A stretch of DNA of 64,000 nucleotides, from assembly GCA_029550525.1 (NCBI GenBank), contig JAKPHF010000077.1, positions 248,001-312,000 of the forward strand, given 5' to 3'. The notes under the pieces are model-generated. The model was not told the DNA's origin. It worked only from the letters and a program-made list of their open reading frames with translations, and did not search any database. This document shows, one piece after another, positions 19,601 to 26,231 of this stretch (its first letter is position 1; each line of letters starts with the position of its first letter). The position numbers and the translations under genes are program-made. The DNA is from Planctomycetota bacterium. GTDB lineage: Bacteria; Planctomycetota; Phycisphaerae; UBA1845; PWPN01.

Positions 19601-19951
19601 GGTCCCAATACCGTCGCCGACGCCATCGCCGCGGGCAAGCGGGTGGCGACGGTCATCGACCGGTATTTGCGCGGCCAGCCGCTCGCGCTGGAAGCCCGCA
19701 GGCGATTACCCGACGTCTATCTGGAGCCGACCGAAGTGGGCGAGCAGGAGCTCGGAGGCGCTGCTCGCGCCGAACCCGCCACGATTCCGGTCGAGTCGCG
19801 AAGGAAGAACTTCGCCGAAGTGGAGCTGGCGCTGTCCGCGGAGCAGGCTCGCGCCGAAGCTCGGCGCTGCTTGCGTTGCGATCTGGCGTTCACTCGGCGG
19901 CAGAAGGATGGCGAGCTTGCGTGTGCCGCACAGAAGGGGGCCACGGCATGA
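16691..19951 (+). CDS. NuoF-GltD fusion: NADH-binding diaphorase joined to glutamate-synthase small subunit
   Basis: About 1086 residues. Residues 1-110 are a thioredoxin-like region with GTCGLASGAG and TGCHGFCQMEP; only three of the usual four Cys are present. NuoF follows: GLRGRGGGGFPTGRKWQ near 190 (FMN/NADH site), CNADEGDPGAYMDR, GAGAFVCGEETALI, SLBB region, then the 4Fe-4S motif SCGKCFTCRKG (about 480) with its fourth Cys in TMCGLGQT (about 524). From 555 it is GltD/NfnB-like: an N-terminal double 4Fe-4S region (CQAACPLDTQ, CARVCDRKCEQRCQ), FAD site VAVVGAGPAGLAAAHYL (about 664), NAD(P)H site VIGGGNSAVDAARVA, and GVFAGGDLVTGPNTVADAIA (about 960). Two flavin-nucleotide sites in one chain suggest electron exchange between NADH, NADPH and the partner subunits, or flavin-based bifurcation. 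The stop overlaps the next ATG (ATGA). Confidence 0.93.
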   Translation: MERESPMRELNSIEEFRLLQRRLAASRDLDVTTIVIPTGTCGLASGAGDLVRVAQRDILTRGLAGKLRLRITGCHGFCQMEPSVLVEPRRTFYPKVTAQGMARIIEAAANGEVLEDLLFVDPQTGERLERQDDLPFFRRQVRRVLGMNERVDPTRIYHYIEAGGYEALATVLERGSREQVLEEVVQSGLRGRGGGGFPTGRKWQMLASQPGERGKYLVCNADEGDPGAYMDRSILEGNPHSIIEGMLIGAYATGATEAIVYVRDEYPLAIKHLRLALEQARRCGFLGRDILGSGFSLDIQIIRGAGAFVCGEETALIRSIEGKMGEPRQRPPYPIQKGIDGKPTAINNVETWANIPVLIRLGAKEFAKVGTPTSSGTKIFSLVGKIKHTGLVEVPMGMTIREIVHDIGGGPAGKAKIKAVQTGGPSGGCIPADRFDLPIDYDSLAQAGSIMGSGGMIVMDENTCMVDVAKYFMNFLKDESCGKCFTCRKGTQRMHEILDDITAGRAGPEHVELLQELALAVKDTTMCGLGQTAANPVLSTLRYFRHEYDRHVIAKRCDAFACSGLVGASCQAACPLDTQAWRYVALIEKGRYEDAYQVIREANPFPAVCARVCDRKCEQRCQLGVSGGEAVGIRALKRFVTDRVSPAAYKPPACAKPGERAGRVAVVGAGPAGLAAAHYLSTLGHEVTVFESEAEPGGMLMKGIPAYRLPRSILRPEIESLLNDRITLRCSTRLGRDITLDSLFADGFQAVFLAMGADKSSKLGLEGENIAGVYSSMEFLKAFNLRGEELAGGHVAVIGGGNSAVDAARVAIRQENVQSVTLLYRRTDQEMPAYAEEVEAAIEEGIRLETLVSPVKIRYIEAAKREGIHVETMVEPVKIYSQAGRLVGIECIRNRLGEVDASGRRSPVPVPGSEFTLSLNTLIVAIGERPDSECLASMGLQVDRAGRLMVDPQTFATNRPGVFAGGDLVTGPNTVADAIAAGKRVATVIDRYLRGQPLALEARRRLPDVYLEPTEVGEQELGGAARAEPATIPVESRRKNFAEVELALSAEQARAEARRCLRCDLAFTRRQKDGELACAAQKGATA

Positions 19952-20628
19952 TTACGTTTACGATGAACGGGCTGGAGGTGTCCGTGGAGAAAGGGTCCAC
20001 GCTCCTGGAAGCCGCGCGGTTCTACGGCTTCCCCATCCCGACGCTGTGTCATATGGAAGGCCTCTCGCCCTACGGCGCCTGCCGTCTGTGCGTGGTGGAA
20101 GTCGGCGAGGGACCGAGAGCTCGGCTGGTCACGTCGTGCACATACCTGGCCGAGCCGGGAATCAAAGTCCGGACGGCTTCCAACCGCGTGCTCCGCGCCC
20201 GGCGCATGGTGCTCGAGCTTCTGCTCGCCTCGTGCCCGCAGTCGAAGATCATCCAGGATCTGGCCTCGGCGCACGAGATTCGTCAGCAACGCTTCCGGCA
20301 GGAGTATGAGGACTGCATTCTGTGCGGCCGATGCGTGCGGATGTGCGAAGAGCAGATGATGGCCAAGGCCATCGGCTTCCGCGGCCGGGGGGCCAAACGG
20401 AGCATCGGGACGCCGTTCGACGCCAAGTCGGAGGTATGCCGGCAGTGCGGCGGCTGCATCTATGTCTGTCCGGCCTGCCAGTTGCGCTGCACGTACACCG
20501 AGCCGGAAAAGGCTATCTGCGGCGGCTGCGCGAACCTCGCCCCGCCCTGTGCCGCCAAGGAATCGTTCGACGACATGATGTGCTACATGGATCCCTGTGT
20601 AGCCTGCGAAATATCCAAAGACAAGTGA
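19948..20628 (+). CDS. NuoG N-terminal / HoxU-like ferredoxin subunit
   Basis: 226 residues. It starts with a plant-type [2Fe-2S] domain (MITFTMNGLEVSVEKGSTLL, then TLCHMEGLSPYGACRLCVVE and a later SC). A His/Cys-type segment comes next, then two 4Fe-4S binding stretches, DCILCGRCVRMCEEQ and CRQCGGCIYVCPACQLRC. More Cys pairs are near the end (CGGCANLAPPC, CVACEIS). This is the electron-wire module found in HoxU, NuoG and the alpha subunit of NAD-linked formate dehydrogenases, but without a catalytic domain. It is translationally coupled to the NuoF-GltD gene (4-base overlap) and should bridge NuoE/F to the flavoprotein encoded next. Confidence 0.9.
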   Translation: MITFTMNGLEVSVEKGSTLLEAARFYGFPIPTLCHMEGLSPYGACRLCVVEVGEGPRARLVTSCTYLAEPGIKVRTASNRVLRARRMVLELLLASCPQSKIIQDLASAHEIRQQRFRQEYEDCILCGRCVRMCEEQMMAKAIGFRGRGAKRSIGTPFDAKSEVCRQCGGCIYVCPACQLRCTYTEPEKAICGGCANLAPPCAAKESFDDMMCYMDPCVACEISKDK

Positions 20629-20651
20629 ATCTGTACAAGGAGCCGGTCTCA

Positions 20652-22238
20652 ATGATCGCCACTTTTTCCAAGACGAATGCGACGGCGGCAACGCTCACGA
20701 AAAACCGCACCGAGGGTTCGGTCGTTCCGTCCTCCGGAATGTGTGTGACCTGCGTCGATGGCTGCATCGGCATGTGCGAAATCGGCAAGAGCGCCTATCG
20801 CGGTCACGAAGTGATCTATCCGCAACCGTTTGGCGTGATCACCACGGCGGCCGAGAAGGCGTATCCGGTCGATTATTCCCATTTCAGCATCATGGGGACG
20901 GCGACCGGCGCCCATGGCGTGCCGGCGGACAGCGACAAGGCGATCTTCCCGGCGGTGAACCTGGAGGTCCGATTCGGGCGGGACAAGGGCATCAAATTCC
21001 GCCGGCCGTGGATCATTCCGGGGATCGGCTCGACGAACATCGCCAAGAACAACTGGGAAGGACTGGCCATAGGTGCCGCCTTGGCCGGGACCGGTCTGAC
21101 CATCGGCGAGAACGTGGTGGGCATGGACCCGGACGCGGTCTTCAAGGACGGACGAGTGGTGGACACCGTCGATCTGAAGCGGCGAGTCCAACTCTACAAG
21201 GAGCACCAGCGCGACGGCTACGGTGCGATCGTCGTCCAGGCCAACATCGAAGATACCCGGCTCGGCACGCATGAGTACGCGATCGAGAAGCTCGGCGTCG
21301 AGTGCGTGGAGTTGAAATGGGGCCAGGGGGCCAAGAACATCGGCGGCGAAGTGAAGATTCGCGATCTGGCCAAGGCACAGACGCTGCACAAGCGCGGATA
21401 CCTGGTTTTGCCGGACCCGACGCTGCCTGAAGTCATCAAGGAATACGAGCGGGGCACGTTCAAGGAATTCGAGCGGCATTCCCGCGTGGGGATGGTGAGC
21501 GAAGAGTCCTTCGCGGCCAGGATTGAAGCCCTTCGCAAGGCGGGGGCCAAGTACATCTTCCTCAAGACCGGTGCCTATCGCCCGGCCGATCTGGCCCGTG
21601 CGGTCATGTTCGCCTCGCGCTATAAGCTTGACCTGCTCACCGTGGATGGGGCCGGCGGCGGAACCGGCATGAGCCCGTGGCGAATGATGAACGAGTGGGG
21701 CATGCCGCCCGTGTATCTGCACTCGTTGTTGTATCGCTACGCCAAGCGGTTGGCCGATCGGGGCGAGTATGTTCCGGCATTGGCGGTGGCCGGCGGCTTT
21801 GCGTTCGAGGATCAGATCTTCAAAGGGCTGGCCATGGGCGCGCCTTTCGTCAAGCTCGTCGGCATGGCCCGCGCTCCCATCGCCGCTGCCATGGTCGGCA
21901 AGACCATCGGCCGCACCATCGACGAGAACCAGGTGCCCGTTTACGTGGAGCGGTTCGGCACCTCGAAGGAGGAGATCTTCGTGACCGCCGGACAACTCCG
22001 CCGGGAGCTGGGGGAGAAAGCGTTCGAGAAGCTGCCCACCGGTGCTCTGGGCCTGTACACCTACTACGAGCGTCTCGATCAAGGCCTGCGTCAGCTCATG
22101 GCGGGCAGCCGGAAGTTCGCCGTGGAGTACCTCTCTCGCGACGACTTGGCCGCCCTGACGCGCGAGGCCGCGGACGTCAGCGGCATCCGGTACATCATGG
22201 ATGTCGATCAGGAAGAGGTCGATTCCATCCTCGGCTGA
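20652..22238 (+). CDS. Glutamate-synthase central/FMN-domain protein (archaeal GltB2 type, no glutaminase domain)
   Basis: 528 residues. The N-terminus has a Cys cluster CVTCVDGCIGMCEIG suited to an Fe-S centre. The rest is the (beta/alpha)8 FMN domain of glutamate synthase: WIIPGIGSTNIAKNNWEGLA, ELKWGQGAKNIGGEVKIRDL, LDLLTVDGAGGGTGMSPWRM, ALAVAGGFAFEDQIFKGLAM and GAPFVKLVGMARAPI. It lacks the class-II amidotransferase and the C-terminal beta-helix of bacterial GltB, and no gene for them lies nearby. With the GltD fusion upstream it could form a glutamate synthase using ammonia or an external glutaminase, or the fold may have been recruited for another flavin-dependent reduction. AAGGAG lies before the ATG. 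It is the last gene of the operon, followed by a terminator. Confidence 0.88.
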   Translation: MIATFSKTNATAATLTKNRTEGSVVPSSGMCVTCVDGCIGMCEIGKSAYRGHEVIYPQPFGVITTAAEKAYPVDYSHFSIMGTATGAHGVPADSDKAIFPAVNLEVRFGRDKGIKFRRPWIIPGIGSTNIAKNNWEGLAIGAALAGTGLTIGENVVGMDPDAVFKDGRVVDTVDLKRRVQLYKEHQRDGYGAIVVQANIEDTRLGTHEYAIEKLGVECVELKWGQGAKNIGGEVKIRDLAKAQTLHKRGYLVLPDPTLPEVIKEYERGTFKEFERHSRVGMVSEESFAARIEALRKAGAKYIFLKTGAYRPADLARAVMFASRYKLDLLTVDGAGGGTGMSPWRMMNEWGMPPVYLHSLLYRYAKRLADRGEYVPALAVAGGFAFEDQIFKGLAMGAPFVKLVGMARAPIAAAMVGKTIGRTIDENQVPVYVERFGTSKEEIFVTAGQLRRELGEKAFEKLPTGALGLYTYYERLDQGLRQLMAGSRKFAVEYLSRDDLAALTREAADVSGIRYIMDVDQEEVDSILG

Positions 22239-22245
22239 TGGAGGA

Positions 22246-22266
22246 CGGGCGTCTCGCCCGCTTTTT
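22246..22266 (+). terminator. Intrinsic terminator formed from a GGGCGTCTCGCCC repeat
   Basis: CGGGCG-TCT-CGCCCG stem-loop followed by CTTTTT, starting 8 bases after the stop of the GltB-like gene. It has the same core as the repeats at 10738, 10872 and 57680, here with a T-run, so it can end the sigma54-driven operon. Confidence 0.7.
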
Positions 22267-22329
22267 CCAACCCTCGATTTCCGCAACGTCAGCGACGGCG
22301 GGGCTTGACCCCGCCGTCGCCTTCCTTCG

Positions 22330-23436
22330 TCAGTTCGCGTCCCTCCCGGCTCCTCCGCTATCGGGGCGGGCGAGACGCTCGCGTCCCGTGCGTCGCTTCC
22401 TCGGCAGATTGCGCTGCAGGAACGGCGGCAGTTGGATATCCAGGCAAGCGATCCTGCGCGCGGCGTTGCGGGCGGTGCAATCGACCGCATCCGAGCTGCC
22501 GAGCGTGAGCCATCGGCCGTCGCGCCAAACGTGTGCGCGTTGCGGCCGGGCCGTGCGGGTGAACTGCCAGGCGGCGTTGCGGCTCTGGACGATGTTGCAG
22601 TGCGTCTTGCCGGGATGCCGGCGGAAGCCGCGGCCGGCCATCTGCACCGTGGGCAGCTTGGAGGCATCGCGCACGAAGACCGTCTGCAAGTCGGGGCAGT
22701 CGAACCCTTCGTTCAGGATGGCCACGTTGGCGACGACGTGGAACTCTCCGGCGTCGAAGGCGTCGAGCTGCGCATCGCGATTCGTGTCAGCCGTGACCAC
22801 TTCGCAGTGATGGCCGGCCGCGTCCAGGAACCGGGCGAAGCTCAGGCAGTTCGTCACGGTGGGGAAGAACACCACCGTCTTGCCCCAGCGCTGAGGCTCG
22901 CGCAGATAGGTCTCGGCCACACACCGCACGTTCCAGTCGTCAATGGCCCAGTGCTGGTACGGACAAAGCCAGCCCTCCTGGATGAGCCGATGCAGACCGG
23001 CGTCCTTGACGACGCGCTTGAATGCCAGCTTGAGTGTGTCCGTCCGGTAGGGCGTGGCGGACAGCCCCAGAATGAACCGGCTTTGGCTGACCGCGTGGAT
23101 GTGGACGCAGGAAGCGGCTGCGTCGTGCTGCGCCTCATCGACCACGGTGATGTCGGCGAGCGGCGGATTCGGGTTGAACATGCTGACCGGCGTGAGATGA
23201 CGCAGGCCGAAGAAGCGCTCGTTGGTTTCGACGACCTGTCGCAGGAGGTTGCGCCGCATGGCCACCCAGTTGGTGCGGAAACCGTAGGCGGCCTCGAAGT
23301 GTTGGACGATCCGCAGCGCCATGATCGTCTTGCCGCTACCCGTGGGGCTTTCGATCATGACCGTCTGATCGCCCGCTTCGAAGTGGGCGATGGTTTGGCG
23401 GATGACGCGTTCCTGGTAATCTCGCGTTTCGAGCAA
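22330..23436 (-). CDS. DEAD/DEAH-box (SF2, XPB/ResIII-like) helicase
   Basis: 368 residues. Motifs in order: LETRDYQERVIRQ (Q-like region), Walker A MIESPTGSGKT, VDEAQHD (motif II), FILGLSATPYR (motif III), then the second RecA fold with KTVVFFPTVTNCLSFARFL, VANVAILNEGFDCPDLQTV and PTVQMAGRGFRRHPGKTHCN (motif VI). It is a compact two-domain helicase of the kind found in phages, plasmids and defence loci, and no nuclease domain is fused. It is the last gene of a minus-strand series WYL regulator, DUF932, helicase. The C-terminal 25 residues or so are encoded by a dispersed GC-rich repeat (RERLARP) and are probably not conserved. Confidence 0.9.
   Translation of the reverse strand: MLETRDYQERVIRQTIAHFEAGDQTVMIESPTGSGKTIMALRIVQHFEAAYGFRTNWVAMRRNLLRQVVETNERFFGLRHLTPVSMFNPNPPLADITVVDEAQHDAAASCVHIHAVSQSRFILGLSATPYRTDTLKLAFKRVVKDAGLHRLIQEGWLCPYQHWAIDDWNVRCVAETYLREPQRWGKTVVFFPTVTNCLSFARFLDAAGHHCEVVTADTNRDAQLDAFDAGEFHVVANVAILNEGFDCPDLQTVFVRDASKLPTVQMAGRGFRRHPGKTHCNIVQSRNAAWQFTRTARPQRAHVWRDGRWLTLGSSDAVDCTARNAARRIACLDIQLPPFLQRNLPRKRRTGRERLARPDSGGAGRDAN
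22360..22385 (-). repeat. GGGCGAGACGCTCGC repeat at the helicase 3' end
   Basis: On the plus strand GGGGCGGGCGAGACGCTCGC: the inverse orientation of the GGGCGTCTCGCCCGCC family. It lies within the last codons of the helicase gene and supplies its present C-terminus. Confidence 0.6.
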
Positions 23437-23505
23437 AGAGCACCGTGGGGAAAATAAACGTTGAGCCGTGAGCTATGGGCCGGACAGAACCTCGCGCACG
23501 CTCGT

Positions 23506-24600
23506 TCATCTATTCGACTGTTGGAGATAGAAGGCCGGCGTTTCGTCGGCGTCGCTGTTGCGCAGGCTGCCTTCGAGGTCGTATTCGGTTGCGAGTGTCT
23601 GACCGACCCAGGCGTGAATCTGCCGGCCACTCACGAGTTGATCGGCGTGATGCGTGGTCACCTCGGTCGCGAATGTCATCAGCTCGTAGATCGTACAGTC
23701 CATGGGCAGCATGCTCTGCTTCTTGCGGCTGATCGCCTGATCGCTGGCCACGCCGTATTTGATCGAGATGTCGCCCGTGAGTCTCCAGAGCCGATCGTAA
23801 ACGGGTTGCATGCAATGGAACGCACCGGGCTTGGTATCGCGAGCGAGGGCCCGGCAGAACATCTGTACCTCGTACACGCTGGCTTCGGATTGCCGGGCGG
23901 ACTGCAGACGTTCGCGGATGGCGGCATAGCCTTCCTCGTTCGAGAAGCAGTCCATGGCCCGGCGAAGCGGCCCGGACGTCCCGTCGCTGTCGCTGTGGCC
24001 CAGCGCGATGTCGGTGCGGAACGCCGGCGCATAGCCGATCAGGCCGTTCCTGCAGATCTGCCGAATGAGTGACAGGTACACCGAAGGAAGGCCGAACCCG
24101 TCCACGGGTGTCTCCAGCGTGAATGTATTCTGGAAGACCTCGCGGCCGAGTTTCCACTCCGGCTCGTCGAGGCGATGCACGCTCTTGACCACGCCGCCGG
24201 TGTAGCGTGCTTCGACCAACCTGCCGCTCTGCGCCTGCAAGAGCTTGCACAGTTCCTGCGGGTGGACGGCCGGCCTGTCGGGGTTGGACATGCCCAAAGC
24301 CAGATCGCGGTCGGTGGTGAGCCGCACCCAGCCTCGCGGATGCACCTCCTGGACGCGGGCGAAGACCTCGTCCGGCGTGAAGTAACGAAAGAACTCCCGG
24401 CCCACGTGGAATCGGGCCGCGAGCGATTGCATGAACCGGTCGGTCACGCGGTACTCGCGGTCGTGCACCCGGATTCGGCTGATGGCGCGTTGCGTGACGC
24501 CGGTCTTGAGTCTCTTCTCCGTCCAATACGGCCGGATGTCGCCGATTCGCACCATCTGCCTGCGCACAGCCGCCAACTGCTCCATCAATGCGGCCACCAT
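23506..24600 (-). CDS. DUF932-family protein
   Basis: 364 residues from the ATG at 24600, which lies behind a strong AAAGGAGG. Features of DUF932 include DREYRVTDRFMQSLAARFHV, GREFFRYFTPDEVFARV, the central FQNTFTLETPVDGFGLPSVY and LIRQICRNGLIGYAPAF segments, and a C-terminal part with ISRKKQSMLPMDCTIYELM. The family is mostly found on plasmids, phages and genomic islands, often beside helicases; its biochemical activity is not known. It is transcribed toward the helicase gene 69 bases downstream. A longer in-frame extension upstream is possible but lacks a ribosome site. Confidence 0.75.
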   Translation of the reverse strand: MVAALMEQLAAVRRQMVRIGDIRPYWTEKRLKTGVTQRAISRIRVHDREYRVTDRFMQSLAARFHVGREFFRYFTPDEVFARVQEVHPRGWVRLTTDRDLALGMSNPDRPAVHPQELCKLLQAQSGRLVEARYTGGVVKSVHRLDEPEWKLGREVFQNTFTLETPVDGFGLPSVYLSLIRQICRNGLIGYAPAFRTDIALGHSDSDGTSGPLRRAMDCFSNEEGYAAIRERLQSARQSEASVYEVQMFCRALARDTKPGAFHCMQPVYDRLWRLTGDISIKYGVASDQAISRKKQSMLPMDCTIYELMTFATEVTTHHADQLVSGRQIHAWVGQTLATEYDLEGSLRNSDADETPAFYLQQSNR

Positions 24601-24823
24601 ACGAGCCTCCTTTCCTCGCGCCTGCACGTCGCGTGTCCAGGCCGCAGGCAGTATGCCGCGGGGGTACGACAGATGGGGTCGGACCCTCGTCCAGTCATCA
24701 AACGCCGTTTTTCGGTAGGGGGGAGGGGGATAGAGCCGGTTCACCACGGTCAACGGTCGTGGCGCATTAAGAATTTCTCGCCCCGCCGGGGCGACGGTCA
24801 ATCGCCGGCGGCGTGAGTTCCCA

Positions 24824-24860
24824 GTCTGGCTGACAGCTGATAGCTGGTCGCTGACAGCTA
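24824..24860 (+). repeat. AGCTGA-type degenerate intergenic repeat, copy 3
   Basis: Reads TCTGGCTGACAGCTGATAGC then TGGTCGCTGACAGCTA, and ends four bases from the stop codon of the WYL regulator gene. The adjacent 24601-24823 segment shows nothing else recognisable. Confidence 0.8.
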
Positions 24861-24864
24861 CTTC

Positions 24865-25884
24865 TCATTCGTACCGCCGGGCAGCGGCCAGGAGTTCCTC
24901 GTGGATCTCTCGCCGGAGCTGTTGAGGCTCCAGCACTACCGCGTGTTCGCCGAATCCCTTGATCCAGCCTTTGAACACGCCGGTTTCGGCCAGGCGGAAG
25001 GTGGCCAGGAGCGCGTCCGGCTCGTTCTTGACGGCCTCGAACAGCGTGGGCTCGGCGGGCAGCCACCGCAGTTCCTGGCTTTCGTGCCAGATCCGCTCGC
25101 TGACCAGTTGGGCCGCCTTGCCGGTGAACTTCACCACGATCTTGATGGGCTCGCCGCTGCCCTGGACGATACCGAAGCTGTGCTCGAAGTGCTGGCGGAC
25201 GTCGACCTGGAGCGGCTTGAAGCTCTTCTTAGTGATCTCCAGCGAGGAGATCCGGATCACCTTGAGGATGCGCACTGCCTGGCTGCGGTGCGAGAAGCCG
25301 AGCGCGAACAGGTTGCCGTCGAACAGGACCAGTCCATACGGATCGAACAGCGTATTGCCTTCGCTCGCATTCCAGACGGCGTTGTAGCCAATCGAAACGG
25401 TCAACTCCTTCTGGGCGGCTTCGATGAGCCCCCGGATAGTATGGGCGTGGGGCTTGTGGTCGGTCCAACCGAACTTGGGGATGTAGGTGAGCGTGTCCAC
25501 GTCGGCGAAGTACTGGCGGGCCTTCTCCGGCACGCTGCTGCGGAGCTTGTCCATGAGCGATTCGAGTCCCTCGGCCAGGTGCGTGCCGGCGATCGGCTCA
25601 AACATCTGCTCGGCCAGCAGGAGGGCGAGGGCCTCGGTGTGGCTCAGGACGATTTCGCCCTTGCTGAAAAAATCAACCGGCAATTTCCAGAACCGTTTGC
25701 CGTACTCGTCTTCGTGGTAGTCGATGGGAATGCCGATCTCGTCGAAGACGACGATGTCGCGCTGGACGGTCCGTTCGTCCACGCTCAATTCCGCGGCCAG
25801 TCGGGCCAGAGGAATCCCCTCGCCCCGGGTCTGGAGCATTTTGAGCATTTTCCATTGCCTCAGGAGTTGATCGCCGCGGGCCAT
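24865..25884 (-). CDS. WYL-domain transcriptional regulator (DeoR-like HTH)
   Basis: 339 residues from the ATG at 25884 behind GGAGG. The N-terminal winged HTH has LLRQWKMLKMLQTRGEGIPL and LAAELSVDERTVQRDIVVFD. The middle is a typical WYL regulator linker, ending with the WYL domain: VSIGYNAVWNASEGNTLFDP, YGLVLFDGNLFALGFSHRSQ, VIRISSLEIT. The C-terminal WCX-like part contains KIVVKFTGKAAQLVSERIW. WYL proteins bind nucleic-acid ligands or nucleotides and often control phage-defence genes. It is the first gene of the minus-strand trio with DUF932 and helicase and probably regulates it. A TATAAT on the minus strand (25917-25912) could be its -10 box. Confidence 0.9.
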   Translation of the reverse strand: MARGDQLLRQWKMLKMLQTRGEGIPLARLAAELSVDERTVQRDIVVFDEIGIPIDYHEDEYGKRFWKLPVDFFSKGEIVLSHTEALALLLAEQMFEPIAGTHLAEGLESLMDKLRSSVPEKARQYFADVDTLTYIPKFGWTDHKPHAHTIRGLIEAAQKELTVSIGYNAVWNASEGNTLFDPYGLVLFDGNLFALGFSHRSQAVRILKVIRISSLEITKKSFKPLQVDVRQHFEHSFGIVQGSGEPIKIVVKFTGKAAQLVSERIWHESQELRWLPAEPTLFEAVKNEPDALLATFRLAETGVFKGWIKGFGEHAVVLEPQQLRREIHEELLAAARRYE

Positions 25885-26052
25885 GCTGCCTCCGAAAGAA
25901 TCGTGGGAGGCATTATACCTCAGGAGGGCGAAACCGCGTGGCACGGGCCTTCAGGACCGGCCCATAAACTGGTCCTCAGGGTGTTCGGCTTGCCCGTGCG
26001 GCGGGCGGCGGGAGCCTTCCTTGTGAAATCTTCAGTTTTAAAACGTTTATGG

Positions 26053-26058
26053 TATGAT
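26053..26058 (+). promoter_or_regulatory. Putative -10 box for the GH172/DUF362/GH172 operon
   Basis: TATGAT preceded by an AT-rich tract (CAGTTTTAAAACGTTTATGG). The -35 is poor (TTCAGT, 16 bases upstream). It would give a 5' leader of about 165 bases. Confidence 0.35.
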
Positions 26059-26069
26059 TAAGCGGCGGG

Positions 26070-26104
26070 GCCTCGGGGGATCGGGTCGGCCGTTCCCCCG
26101 AGGC
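26070..26104 (+). promoter_or_regulatory. Leader hairpin upstream of the first GH172 gene
   Basis: GCCTCGGGGG - 15 bases - CCCCCGAGGC, a perfect 10-bp stem, followed by TTT. It lies between the putative promoter and the start codon, so it could be an attenuator-like structure or a weak terminator for read-through. Confidence 0.4.
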
Positions 26105-26231
26105 TTTGCGGGGGGCTCCGTTGTGTCCACACTGTCCAGCAGCCCCGGCGGGCACGTCTGCGGTGCCGTCTGAGCCGGGGTGTCTGCCATGACGGTTCCA
26201 TCGAGACCGCCAACTCGGTCCAGGAGGCGCG

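Larger units (their letters stand above)
25885..26231 (+). other. Divergent intergenic region between WYL regulator and GH172 gene
   Basis: About 350 bases with no gene. It contains a TATAAT facing the regulator and an AT-rich tract with TATGAT (26053-26058) facing the GH172 gene. A GC-rich 5' leader with at least one strong hairpin follows that tract. No match to a riboswitch family I know. Confidence 0.55.

Noticed and set aside
20652-22238. Complete glutamate synthase large subunit
   Set aside because: Only 528 residues, with the FMN domain but no class-II amidotransferase and no C-terminal beta-helix.
26064-26231. Riboswitch in the long GC-rich leader of the first GH172 gene
   Set aside because: Strong hairpins are present but no conserved core of a riboswitch family I know could be identified.
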